Source: Acidobacteriota bacterium
Lineage (GTDB): Bacteria; Acidobacteriota; Terriglobia; Terriglobales; Acidobacteriaceae
Direction of reading: 5' to 3'
NCBI GenBank assembly: GCA_021809235.1
Contig: JAKBAG010000083.1
Location: 1 to 11,229, forward strand
Length of the DNA: 11,229 nt
Below, one piece after another: positions 1 to 6,742 of this stretch. Made by a program: the position numbers and the translations under genes. Position 1 is the first letter of the stretch. The number at the start of each line of letters is the position of its first letter. The notes under the pieces were generated by a model that made no database searches, had not been told where the DNA came from, and saw nothing but the letters and a program-made list of their open reading frames with translations.

Positions 1-643
1 CATCCAGCACCGGCACTGCAATGCAGCGCAGACCCTCTTCCAGCTCCTCGTCATCGACCGCGTAGCCGCGTCGGCGTGTCTTTTCGATCTCCGCACGAAA
101 AGCCTCCGGAGAGGTGATCGTGCGCGGGGTAAAGCGCTCAAATCGCGTCTTCCGAATCACGTCCGCAATGCGATCCTCGGGCATGAAGGCCAGAATCGCT
201 TTGCCCACCGATGTGCAGTGCACAGGATTGCTGGCGCCAATCCGGGTAATCATGCGCACCGACCGCATCGGCTCCAGCTTGTCGAGATAGATGATGTGCG
301 CCTGCTCCAGAATGCACAGATGCGCTGTCTCATTCGTCTCACTCACCAACCGCCGCAGATGCTGCTGTGCACGTTCGCGCAGGTCATACTGCTCAATGGC
401 TCGATTCCCGTACTCAAACAGCCGCAGTCCCAGCCGAAACTTCCCATTGCCTGTTCGCTCCACCATGTGGTGCCGCTCCAGCACCATCAGGAAGCGGTGT
501 GCTGTGCTCTTGTGCAGTTGCAGCGCGGAAGCCACCTGGGCCAGTCCCAGGGGCACATCGCTTTCGCCCAACAGATCCAGCACGGCAAAGGCGCGATCCA
601 GCGCCTGCACTTTATATGTCCCGTGGAGATTTGTGTCTCGCAT
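1..643 (-). CDS. IclR-family transcriptional regulator (partial, C-terminus cut by window edge)
   Basis: Reading the minus strand from an ATG at 643 gives 214 codons that are still open at position 1. The N-terminal part (about residues 10-70) is an IclR-type winged helix-turn-helix: VQALDRAFAVLDLL, then LGLAQVASALQLHKSTAHRFL as the recognition-helix segment, then ERTGNGKFRLGLRLFEYG as the wing. The rest is the IclR effector-binding domain, with the family-typical HLCILEQAHIIYLDKLE, NPVHCTSVGKAILAFMPED and RRRGYAVDDEELEEGLRCIAVPV. Family members are usually about 250-260 residues, so roughly 40 residues lie outside the window. Such proteins are dimeric DNA-binding repressors or activators, often of catabolic genes, that respond to a small ligand. 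The ligand and targets cannot be read here because downstream genes are missing. A 17-bp dyad about 86 bp upstream may be its own operator. The start has only a weak AGGA about 12 bases away, but the conserved HTH begins close behind it. Confidence 0.95.
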   Translation of the reverse strand, partial: MRDTNLHGTYKVQALDRAFAVLDLLGESDVPLGLAQVASALQLHKSTAHRFLMVLERHHMVERTGNGKFRLGLRLFEYGNRAIEQYDLRERAQQHLRRLVSETNETAHLCILEQAHIIYLDKLEPMRSVRMITRIGASNPVHCTSVGKAILAFMPEDRIADVIRKTRFERFTPRTITSPEAFRAEIEKTRRRGYAVDDEELEEGLRCIAVPVLD

Positions 644-728
644 CGTGAATCACCATCCTACGAAATTCTTACATGAGCAGGATGAAGTTGGGCAGAAAAG
701 TGTGCCGCAATACGATACTTAATTTTGT

Positions 729-745
729 GACATGAAATTTATGTC
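729..745. promoter_or_regulatory. Candidate IclR-type operator (17-bp imperfect dyad)
   Basis: The sequence GACATGAAATTTATGTC is an inverted repeat with 7 of 8 arm positions paired around a central A. It lies in the most AT-rich part of the gap upstream of the iclR-family gene, about 86 bases before its ATG. IclR-family regulators typically bind AT-centred palindromes of about 15-20 bp in their own promoter (E. coli IclR: TGGAAATNATTTCCA), so position and shape fit autoregulation. Binding by this protein is inference. No convincing -35/-10 pair was found beside it. Confidence 0.4.
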
Positions 746-769
746 GTCTACCCGTGCCCGGCTGCGACA

Positions 770-782
770 CTGACACTGTCAG
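770..782. promoter_or_regulatory. Perfect 13-nt dyad downstream of the HD gene
   Basis: CTGACACTGTCAG is a perfect odd palindrome (six pairs around a central C), 14 bases beyond the HD-domain stop codon and 24 bases from the 17-bp dyad at 729-745. Its inner TGACA/TGTCA arms resemble the outer TGACA/TGTC of that dyad. It could be a second half of a regulatory region or a weak hairpin. There is no T-run, so a Rho-independent terminator is unlikely. Dyads of this size are expected a few times by chance in 11 kb. Confidence 0.2.
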
Positions 783-796
783 CTTCAGGACTGTAT

Positions 797-1423
797 TTAC
801 AGGCCCAGCACACCGGACCGCTGCTGCATCGCCTGCAGGCAGAAGGCAATATGCGCATCCAGCTCTACGCCCAGTTCAGCGGCCCCCTGCAGCACGTCCT
901 CTCGCGAAACCCCGCGGGCAAACGCCTTGTCTTTCAGCTTCTTGCGAACGCTGGACAGCTCCACGTCGGCAATGGCGCGGCTGGGCTTCACCAGTGCGCA
1001 GGCGGTCAGGAAGCCGGAAAGCTCATCGCAGGCAAACAGCGTGCGGGCAAGATGGCTGTCGCGAGCCACTCCGGTATAGCTGGCATGGCCCAGAATCGCT
1101 CGCCGCATCTCTTCCGGCCAGCCCAGTCGTTCCAGTTCCCGGACACCCACATAGGGATGTTCCTCGAGCGAGGGGTGCCGCTCGTAGTCGAAGTCATGCA
1201 GCAGCGCGGTGCAGGCATAGAGGTCGAGCAGAGCAGCGCGCTCAGCCTCCGGAAGCTGCCGTCGATCTGCTTCCAGAGCCGCATAAGCTACCACGCAGGT
1301 TTCCACGCCCAGCGCATGCTTGCGCAGGCTTTCCCCGCGTGTCCACTCCGTCAGCAGTTCCCAGGCGGCTGCTCGATTCCGTTGCATCGGGCTGCTGGCA
1401 TTCGAGTCAGTGGTTTCCGGCAT
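797..1423 (-). CDS. HD-domain phosphohydrolase-like protein
   Basis: This is a 208-residue soluble protein with the metal-binding pattern of the HD superfamily: H36 in LRKHALGVE, the H76-D77 doublet in ALLHDFDYERHP, H113 in AILGHASYTG and D133 in ACDELSGFL. HD proteins bind divalent metals and hydrolyse phosphoesters, often of nucleotides, but members this small and general cannot be assigned a substrate from motifs alone. No signal peptide, membrane segment or partner domain is present. The ATG at 1423 is supported by GAGGTG at 1432-1437, eight bases upstream; a second Met at residue 13 is a less likely start. It reads in the same direction as the iclR-family gene, 153 bases upstream of it, and diverges from the XRE regulator gene. 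Whether it is cotranscribed with iclR is unclear, since the gap holds candidate operators. Confidence 0.85.
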   Translation of the reverse strand: MPETTDSNASSPMQRNRAAAWELLTEWTRGESLRKHALGVETCVVAYAALEADRRQLPEAERAALLDLYACTALLHDFDYERHPSLEEHPYVGVRELERLGWPEEMRRAILGHASYTGVARDSHLARTLFACDELSGFLTACALVKPSRAIADVELSSVRKKLKDKAFARGVSREDVLQGAAELGVELDAHIAFCLQAMQQRSGVLGL

Positions 1424-1431
1424 CGATTTTG

Positions 1432-1437
1432 CACCTC
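1432..1437 (-). promoter_or_regulatory. Ribosome binding site of the HD-domain gene
   Basis: Minus-strand GAGGTG lies eight bases before the ATG at 1423. It is the clearest Shine-Dalgarno in this part of the window and favours this ATG over the in-frame Met 12 codons later. Confidence 0.6.
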
Positions 1438-1518
1438 ATGTTGCAACTTATGGTTCGTGTTTTTCCGGGTATTTTCGGGGTTCATAGGGAATTTGTCGGG
1501 TAGTTATGATTTTTCCAC

Positions 1519-1524
1519 TTGACA
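1519..1524 (+). promoter_or_regulatory. Candidate -35 element (TTGACA) ahead of the XRE regulator gene
   Basis: An exact TTGACA occurs 35 bases before the first possible start (GTG 1559). No good -10 is seen at 16-18 bases spacing; only poor matches such as TCAGTG or CAGTGT occur around 1542-1548. If it is used, transcription would begin around 1554, leaving almost no leader for GTG 1559. CACTTGA occurs both here (1516-1522) and at 1551-1557, which may mark a repeated regulator site. Confidence 0.25.
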
Positions 1525-1558
1525 ATTATGGTTCCCCGGCCTCAGTGTAGCACTTGAA

Positions 1559-2194
1559 GTGGTGCAAAATGCGCCACCGGAAAGCCCGCTCTGGCTCTCC
1601 ACAACTGATATGGCCACGACACTGGTAGCGATGCCTATGCGCGAGGTTTTGCGCTGCGAATTTTGTTCGCTGGTGCAGTTCCGGACCGCGAATTCGATGT
1701 GCCGACGCTGTCATAAGGCCCTTGACCCTGTGGAGCCCGTGCGCGGTGTCGCAGAGCTAGCCTCTGCCCCAGCCGTCGTTGCCGGGGAAGAATCCGGCCT
1801 CCGGGTTGCCCAGCTGGTCAAGGAGATTCGCAAGGCGCGCCACATGAGCCAGCGTCAGCTTGCCAGCCGTATGCAGGTTCCGCGCACCTACATCTCCAAA
1901 ATCGAAAACGGCAAGGCCATGCCCACACTCACCTCGCTGGAGCGGCTAGCGGACGCGCTCGGTGTGGAAGTCAGTCATCTCGTTCGTGACGGGCGCAGCC
2001 AGCGTGAGGAGGAGATTGCGGCCATTCATGCCGATCCGTTTCTGGCGGAAGTGGCCCAACTGCTGCCCCAGCTGGAGCCGCTCCATCGCTCCATGCTGCT
2101 CAGCCAGGTACGGGAGATGGCGCGAGAGCAGTTGAAGGCCCAGGCGCGGGAATCGGTCCGTCTGCAGTCCATGGCGCGCAGGCAGACTGCCTGA
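1559..2194 (+). CDS. Zinc-ribbon plus XRE-type helix-turn-helix transcriptional regulator
   Basis: The protein is 211 residues from GTG 1559. A zinc-ribbon-like Cys4 cluster sits near the N-terminus: C33-x2-C36, 11 residues, C48-x2-C51 (RCEFCSLVQF ... CRRCHKAL). A Cro/CI-type HTH follows at about residues 83-140, with MSQRQLASRMQVPRTYISKIENGKAMP covering helices 2-3 and a typical LADALGVEVSHLV end. The C-terminal 60 residues look helical (LAEVAQLLPQLEPLHRSMLLSQV). The start is uncertain: GTG 1562, ATG 1610, ATG 1631 and ATG 1637 are in frame, and none has a strong Shine-Dalgarno; all keep the Cys cluster. It sits 58 bases upstream of uppS in the same direction, so it may be cotranscribed with and regulate the envelope cluster. 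Zinc binding and targets are inference. I do not recognise a named homologue. Confidence 0.85.
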   Translation: MVQNAPPESPLWLSTTDMATTLVAMPMREVLRCEFCSLVQFRTANSMCRRCHKALDPVEPVRGVAELASAPAVVAGEESGLRVAQLVKEIRKARHMSQRQLASRMQVPRTYISKIENGKAMPTLTSLERLADALGVEVSHLVRDGRSQREEEIAAIHADPFLAEVAQLLPQLEPLHRSMLLSQVREMAREQLKAQARESVRLQSMARRQTA

Positions 2195-2252
2195 GTCGGT
2201 CTTGCCGGCATTCCGGCGTATGCTATTAGCAGCGTCAACAAGCGCTTGAGGC

Positions 2253-3089
2253 ATGGCTTTGTATTCGACTGCACCGCTACGGATTCACGAGCTGTCGGCT
2301 GAGGAATTGAGCGTCTATCGCACGCTGGATCCTTCCCGCATGCCCGATCACGTGGCCATCATCATGGACGGGAACGGTCGCTGGGCCGGCATGCGTTCGC
2401 TCAAGCGCTTTCTCGGTCATCAGCAGGGAGCAAAGAGTGTCCAGCTAGTCACGGAGACCGCCTCTCGCATCGGTCTTCCCTGGCTGACACTCTACGCATT
2501 TTCTCTGGAAAACAATCTCCGTCGTCCGCGGGCTGAGGTCAACTTCCTCATGCGCCTGCTCAAGTCCTATCTGGAGAGCAACGTGCAGCGAATGATGGAC
2601 AACAACGTTCGCATTCGCTACATCGGCCGCACCCACGAACTGCCGCCGGAAGTTCAGGACAAGATGCAATGGGCCGCAGAAACCACCCGCCGGAACACCG
2701 GCACTACCCTTACGCTGGCTCTCAACTACGGTGGCCGATCTGAGATTGTCGATGCGTTTCGCGCACTTGCCGTCGACGCGGCCCGAACTGGACGGAAGAT
2801 TGAGGAGATCACCGAAGAAGACGTCCATCGTCACCTGTACACCGCGCACATGCCCGATCCCGATCTGCTCATCCGCACATCCGGGGAGATGCGTGTCTCC
2901 AACTACTTGTTGTGGCAGATTGCCTACACTGAAATTTTTGTGACCGAGCGATACTGGCCCGATTTTCGCGGTCTGCATCTGCTCGAAGCCATTGCCGCCT
3001 ACCAGCGGCGCGAACGTCGATATGGCGGACTCAGCGAGGCAGATGCCGAGCCGGTTCCGGAAGGGGAAGGTGCACACGCAACTGCGTGA
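2253..3089 (+). CDS. uppS: Isoprenyl transferase / undecaprenyl diphosphate synthase
   Basis: The product adds eight isopentenyl units in cis to farnesyl diphosphate, giving the C55 carrier for peptidoglycan and other envelope polymers; it acts at the cytoplasmic membrane face. Family motifs are complete: HVAIIMDGNGRWA (33-45) with catalytic Asp39, FLGHQQG, LTLYAFSLEN (78-87), LNYGGRSEI (157-165), and IRTSGEMRVSNYLLWQ (207-222) with the diphosphate-binding Arg208 and Arg214, then YTEIFVTERYWPDF, where Glu227 corresponds to the E. coli metal ligand Glu213. It is 278 residues against 253 in E. coli, with extra residues at both ends. The FSxENW motif reads FSLENN here. GAGG lies only one base from the ATG, an unusually tight spacing; Met30 is an alternative start that keeps all motifs. 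It is followed by cdsA, probably in one operon. Confidence 0.97.
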   Translation: MALYSTAPLRIHELSAEELSVYRTLDPSRMPDHVAIIMDGNGRWAGMRSLKRFLGHQQGAKSVQLVTETASRIGLPWLTLYAFSLENNLRRPRAEVNFLMRLLKSYLESNVQRMMDNNVRIRYIGRTHELPPEVQDKMQWAAETTRRNTGTTLTLALNYGGRSEIVDAFRALAVDAARTGRKIEEITEEDVHRHLYTAHMPDPDLLIRTSGEMRVSNYLLWQIAYTEIFVTERYWPDFRGLHLLEAIAAYQRRERRYGGLSEADAEPVPEGEGAHATA

Positions 3090-3123
3090 GCAGTCCCTAG
3101 CCTATGGAATACTCCCGAAACTG

Positions 3124-3945
3124 ATGAAGCGAATTCTGACAGCAGCTGTTCTGGTACCTTTCGTGGTGCTCACCATCTTCCTCGGGCCCTACTGGCTGGT
3201 TACGCTGGTGGCTGCTCTTGTGGCAGGGCTTGCCGCCTGGGAACTGCTCACTTTTCTCTCTGTTGAGCCGGTGCAGCCGCCGCGCATCGCAACTATGGTT
3301 GCCATCGCCCTGCTTTTTGCCATCAACTTCCGCTGGCCGGATATGCTGCCGGCGGCTCTGGGTGCGCTCAGTCTGGCATTACTGGCCTGGTGTGCCTTTG
3401 TGCTGCCTATGGAAAAGGTCGCTACCAGTGCCGCCCATGCTGTTCTTGCATTGCTGTATATCGGGGGCACCATGCTCACCTTGCCCATGCTCATCAGCAG
3501 TGAGGATGGCAAATCGCTCGTGCTGCTGCTGCTCTGCTGCGTTTGGGCCGGCGATATTACGGCGCTCTATGTCGGGCAGTCGATCGGGCGGCACAAGATG
3601 GCTCCGCACATCAGTCCGAACAAAACATGGGAGGGCGCGGTCGGTTCGCTCGGGGGCAGCATGCTCATCGCAGCCGCACTCTTTGGATTGGCGGCCCTGC
3701 TCAACGCGCACGATCTCAACATGCTGCTCTATCCGGGGCCCCTGCTGCGCTGGCTTTTCCTGGCTGCGCTGGTCAATGTGGCAGCCCAGGCCGGAGATTT
3801 GGTCGAATCTGCGCTCAAGCGCAGCGTCGGCGTCAAGGACTCCGGCAATCTGCTGCCCGGCCATGGTGGCGTCCTGGACCGTATCGATGCCCTGCTGCTG
3901 GCCGCACCCATCCTTTGGTACGCACAGTTGCTGCAGCACATCTGA
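3124..3945 (+). CDS. cdsA: Phosphatidate cytidylyltransferase (CDP-diglyceride synthase)
   Basis: The enzyme joins CTP and phosphatidic acid into CDP-diacylglycerol, the branch-point precursor of membrane phospholipids, in the cytoplasmic membrane. It is 273 residues, the usual length, with many hydrophobic segments (about 3-20, 25-46, 55-68, 76-94, 104-123, 131-150, 178-194, 210-224). The diagnostic family signature is intact near the C-terminus: SALKRSVGVKDSG (229-241) followed by LLPGHGGVLDRIDALL (243-258). SPNKTWEG (164-171) is a second conserved motif. I chose ATG 3124 because the family N-terminus begins MKRILTA just before the first membrane segment. An in-frame GTG at 3070 would overlap uppS and add 18 polar residues, and the frame is open further back to 2992. 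The Shine-Dalgarno is poor (GGAAT 12 bases upstream), so translation may depend on uppS, which ends 34 bases before. Confidence 0.95.
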   Translation: MKRILTAAVLVPFVVLTIFLGPYWLVTLVAALVAGLAAWELLTFLSVEPVQPPRIATMVAIALLFAINFRWPDMLPAALGALSLALLAWCAFVLPMEKVATSAAHAVLALLYIGGTMLTLPMLISSEDGKSLVLLLLCCVWAGDITALYVGQSIGRHKMAPHISPNKTWEGAVGSLGGSMLIAAALFGLAALLNAHDLNMLLYPGPLLRWLFLAALVNVAAQAGDLVESALKRSVGVKDSGNLLPGHGGVLDRIDALLLAAPILWYAQLLQHI

Positions 3946-4022
3946 ACGCGGCAGCCTCCGTTTCCGTATCCCTCCGTGGTGCAACAGAGGCGGAATCCGC
4001 ATATCCGATTTCCGCTTTCGCC

Positions 4023-4036
4023 GTCCGGTACCGGAC
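4023..4036. promoter_or_regulatory. Perfect 14-bp palindrome in the cdsA-dxr gap
   Basis: GTCCGGTACCGGAC is a perfect even palindrome in the 202-base gap between cdsA and dxr. It can fold as a five-pair hairpin with a GTAC loop, but no T-run follows, so a standard terminator is not supported. The gap also holds GCGGAATCCGC (3990-4000) and repeated TCCG steps, which suggests structured leader RNA or a protein-binding site. No clear promoter was found in the rest of the gap, and no credible gene fits it. Confidence 0.3.
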
Positions 4037-4147
4037 AATACGAACAGTCGCCGTCGGTTCGGCTGCCATATCCACCCTGGGGTGCGTGTATGGTAACCGG
4101 GAGCCGTTTCCCAGATAGCGACGGGCAAACAGGGGCAAAGATAGACA

Positions 4148-5353
4148 ATGCAGACATTGAAGCGACTGGCAATTCTCGGTTCCACCGGCTCCATCGGGCA
4201 AAGCACACTCTCCATCGTCGAGCAGTATCCGGAGCGCTATGCAGTGGCCACGCTGGCCGCAGGGCGCAATCTGTCCGCTGCGCTGGAGCAGACGCTTCGC
4301 TGGCGTCCGCTTATGGTTTCCATGGCCACAGAGGAACTGGCCGCCGAGCTGCGCCAGTCCCTGCGGGCAGCCGGTGCCGGTGCCGTGGAAGTGGTCTGGG
4401 GCTCGGCTGGAACAGTCGCCTGCGCCACGCATCCTTCCGTGGACTTTGTCGTCTCTGCCATCGTCGGAGTGGCCGGGCTGGAGGCTACCCATGCGGCCAT
4501 CCTCGCCGGCAAGCCGGTCGGGCTGGCCAACAAGGAATGCATGGTGGCTGCCGGGGAAATCCTGACTCGCGAGGCTCGCCAGCGCAACGTTCCTATCCTG
4601 CCCATTGACTCCGAGCACAATGCTGTTCATCAGTGCATGCGTGCCGGGGAGCATCGTGAAGTTCGCTACGTCTGGCTCACTGCTTCCGGCGGCCCATTCC
4701 GTCGGCTTCCGCTACAGGATTTTGCCGCCATCACCCCGGAGCAGGCCCTCAAGCATCCCACCTGGGTCATGGGGCAGCGCATCACCATTGATTCGGCTAC
4801 CATGCTGAACAAGGGGCTGGAAGTCATTGAGGCATGTAGGCTCTTCGATTTGCCTCCCGTGCAGGTCCGGGTCACGATTCATCCACAGTCCACGGTGCAC
4901 TCCCTGGTCGAATATCAGGATGGATCGATCCTTGCCCAGATCTCCGTCACTGACATGCGGCTTCCCATCCTCTACGCGCTGGCTTATCCTGAGCGCCCAG
5001 ACTCATCCCTGCGCTTTGATTTGGCGGCACTGTCGCATCTGGACTTCGAGCAGCCCGATCTGCAACGCTTTCCCTGCCTGCGTCTGGCCTATGAGGCCGC
5101 AGAGAAGGGCGGCGCGCACTGTATCGCACTCAATGCCGCCGATGAGATCGCCGTCGGAGCCTTCCTGGAGCGGCGCATCTCCTTTTCCGGGATTGCAGAT
5201 ACAATAGAAAAGGTGCTGGAGCAGACGCCTGTGCAACATCCGCAGACAATTGCCGAAGTGCTGGCTGCAGATGCCGCAGCGCGCGAACGGGCACAGGAGT
5301 GGGTCAGCCGTGCATCGCACCGCGCCGCAGTCTCCGTTGCTCGCTTCCTCTAA
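4148..5353 (+). CDS. dxr: 1-deoxy-D-xylulose 5-phosphate reductoisomerase
   Basis: The enzyme rearranges and reduces DXP to 2-C-methyl-D-erythritol 4-phosphate with NADPH, the committed step of the MEP isoprenoid pathway, in the cytoplasm. At 401 residues it matches E. coli IspC (398). Seen motifs: the nucleotide-binding ILGSTGSIG (9-17); LANKE with Lys129; LPIDSEHNA (151-159) with metal ligands Asp154 and Glu156; LTASGGPFR; KHPTWVMGQRITIDSATM (202-219); NKGLEVIEA (221-229) with Glu225; and HPQSTVHSL (245-253) with His251. These correspond to E. coli Lys125, Asp150, Glu152, Glu231 and His257, so the active site is complete. The ATG has AGGGGCAAAG about ten bases upstream. It feeds isopentenyl diphosphate supply used by UppS two genes upstream. 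The 202-base gap before it may carry its own control signals. Confidence 0.98.
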   Translation: MQTLKRLAILGSTGSIGQSTLSIVEQYPERYAVATLAAGRNLSAALEQTLRWRPLMVSMATEELAAELRQSLRAAGAGAVEVVWGSAGTVACATHPSVDFVVSAIVGVAGLEATHAAILAGKPVGLANKECMVAAGEILTREARQRNVPILPIDSEHNAVHQCMRAGEHREVRYVWLTASGGPFRRLPLQDFAAITPEQALKHPTWVMGQRITIDSATMLNKGLEVIEACRLFDLPPVQVRVTIHPQSTVHSLVEYQDGSILAQISVTDMRLPILYALAYPERPDSSLRFDLAALSHLDFEQPDLQRFPCLRLAYEAAEKGGAHCIALNAADEIAVGAFLERRISFSGIADTIEKVLEQTPVQHPQTIAEVLAADAAARERAQEWVSRASHRAAVSVARFL

Positions 5354-5389
5354 CCGCAGGCACAGAAGGTACTACAGCACGAACTCCGT

Positions 5390-6742
5390 ATGCACACATT
5401 CCTCATCTCCACCATCTCCGTCCTCGTCGTTCTCGGCATCATGGTTATCGTCCACGAGTTTGGTCATTTTGCTGCGGCCAAGCTGTGTGGCGTCCGGGTG
5501 GAAGCCTTCTCTGTAGGCTTTGGTCCGCGCCTCTTCGGCATCGTAGTCGGGGAAACTGACTATAAGGTTTGCGCTCTGCCCTTCGGCGGCTATGTGAAGA
5601 TGAGCGGCGAACTGCCCGGCGAGCAAACCAGCCACGATCCCGGCGATTTCAATGAGCATCCTCGCTGGCAGCGCATTCTCATTGGCCTCGCCGGCCCCAT
5701 GGCCAACTTCCTGCTTGCTCTGGTGCTGATGACCGGCGTGCTCATGTTCCATCACGAGACCTATGTTTACGTCGACCAGCCGGTCACGCTCGACTGGGTG
5801 GCATCCGGCTCTGTGGCAGCTCAGGCGGGCTTGCAGCCAGGGGACGTGATCCAGAAATTCGACTCGATTGCCCAGCCCACATGGAAGGATGTGGAGATCC
5901 GCGCGCAGATCAATCTCAACCACACTGTTGCGGTCACCGTCCTGCGCAGCGGACAGCTCGTATCACTCCAGCTTCCCCTGCCCGATACCAGCAAAGGGGA
6001 GGATTTCTCCCTCGGTAAGCTGGGCTTATTTCCCGAGGAGCAGCCTGGCCCCATCGTGATCGAGGACGTGGCACCGCAGTCACCGGCCGCGCGTGCCGGC
6101 CTTCAGTCAGGCGACCGTTTCCTGTCCGTGGACGGCCATCTCTTCCACAACACCGAGTCGCTGGTTGCCTACATGCGTGGGCGCAATGGCGCACCCATGC
6201 AGATCGTCGTCGCCCAGGGTGCCACCCAGCGCAGCCTCACCATTGCCCCGGCCAGAATGGACGATCCCAACGGCGGCCAGACCTGGCTGCTTGGCTTCAC
6301 AGGAAAAGAGCCTCCCTATCGCGTGGAGAAGCTGCCCTTCTTCGGTGCGATCGCGGCTTCGTGGAGCTTCAATCGATCCAATTCGCTGCTGATTCTGGAA
6401 GTCCTCAAGCGCGTCGTCACCCATCGCATGTCCGTCAACACGCTCTCCGGCCCCATCGGGATTGCCCGGCAAACCGGCATGGCGGTGGAAATGCAGGGCT
6501 GGCAGCCGATTCTGCAGCTCATGGCAGTCATCAGCCTGAACCTTGGCATCCTGAACCTGCTTCCATTTCCCATTCTCGACGGCGGCTTGATTCTCTTTCT
6601 CCTGATTGAGAGCCTTCTGCGCCGGGATGTCGACATGGCCATCAAGGAGCGCATCTATCAGGTTGGCTTCGCCATGATCCTGGTCTTTGCCGCCTACATC
6701 GTCTTCAACGACGTCACCAAACTTCACCTGTTTCCTCATTGA
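5390..6742 (+). CDS. rseP: RseP/RasP-type site-2 intramembrane zinc metalloprotease
   Basis: This membrane protease cuts transmembrane segments of regulators such as anti-sigma factors and clears signal-peptide remnants. It is 450 residues, the same length as E. coli RseP. The zinc motif HEFGH is at 22-26 in the first membrane segment, and the third ligand lies in LLPFPILDGG (390-399, Asp397). Two tandem PDZ domains lie between: about 125-198 (VASGSVAAQAGLQPGDVI) and about 221-297 (VAPQSPAARAGLQSGDRFLSVDG). These screen substrates at the periplasmic face. Further membrane segments are at about 100-120, 372-390 and 425-440. The ATG is fixed, since no other start codon lies upstream in frame after the dxr stop 36 bases away; the nearest purine run (GAAGG) is about 20 bases off, so coupling to dxr is possible. 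No anti-sigma gene is in view, so its substrate is unknown. Confidence 0.97.
   Translation: MHTFLISTISVLVVLGIMVIVHEFGHFAAAKLCGVRVEAFSVGFGPRLFGIVVGETDYKVCALPFGGYVKMSGELPGEQTSHDPGDFNEHPRWQRILIGLAGPMANFLLALVLMTGVLMFHHETYVYVDQPVTLDWVASGSVAAQAGLQPGDVIQKFDSIAQPTWKDVEIRAQINLNHTVAVTVLRSGQLVSLQLPLPDTSKGEDFSLGKLGLFPEEQPGPIVIEDVAPQSPAARAGLQSGDRFLSVDGHLFHNTESLVAYMRGRNGAPMQIVVAQGATQRSLTIAPARMDDPNGGQTWLLGFTGKEPPYRVEKLPFFGAIAASWSFNRSNSLLILEVLKRVVTHRMSVNTLSGPIGIARQTGMAVEMQGWQPILQLMAVISLNLGILNLLPFPILDGGLILFLLIESLLRRDVDMAIKERIYQVGFAMILVFAAYIVFNDVTKLHLFPH

Noticed and set aside
1448..1534. TTATGGTTC at 1448-1456 and 1526-1534 with a related TTATGATTT at about 1504 in the HD-XRE gap
   Set aside because: The copies are short, unevenly spaced and in AT-rich DNA where such repeats arise by chance.
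2204..2217. GCCGG-CATT-CCGGC hairpin after the XRE gene
   Set aside because: The five-pair stem is not followed by a T-run, and uppS starts 36 bases on in the same direction. It may be a weak mRNA structure but not a supported terminator.
2221..2231. TGCTATTAGCA palindrome ahead of uppS
   Set aside because: Eleven-base odd palindromes are expected about ten times by chance in a window this long, and nothing else marks this one.
3379..4215. A 278-codon open frame on the minus strand across cdsA, the gap and the dxr start
   Set aside because: It lies opposite clear cdsA and dxr coding sequence, has no recognisable domain, and its composition follows from codon bias on the other strand.
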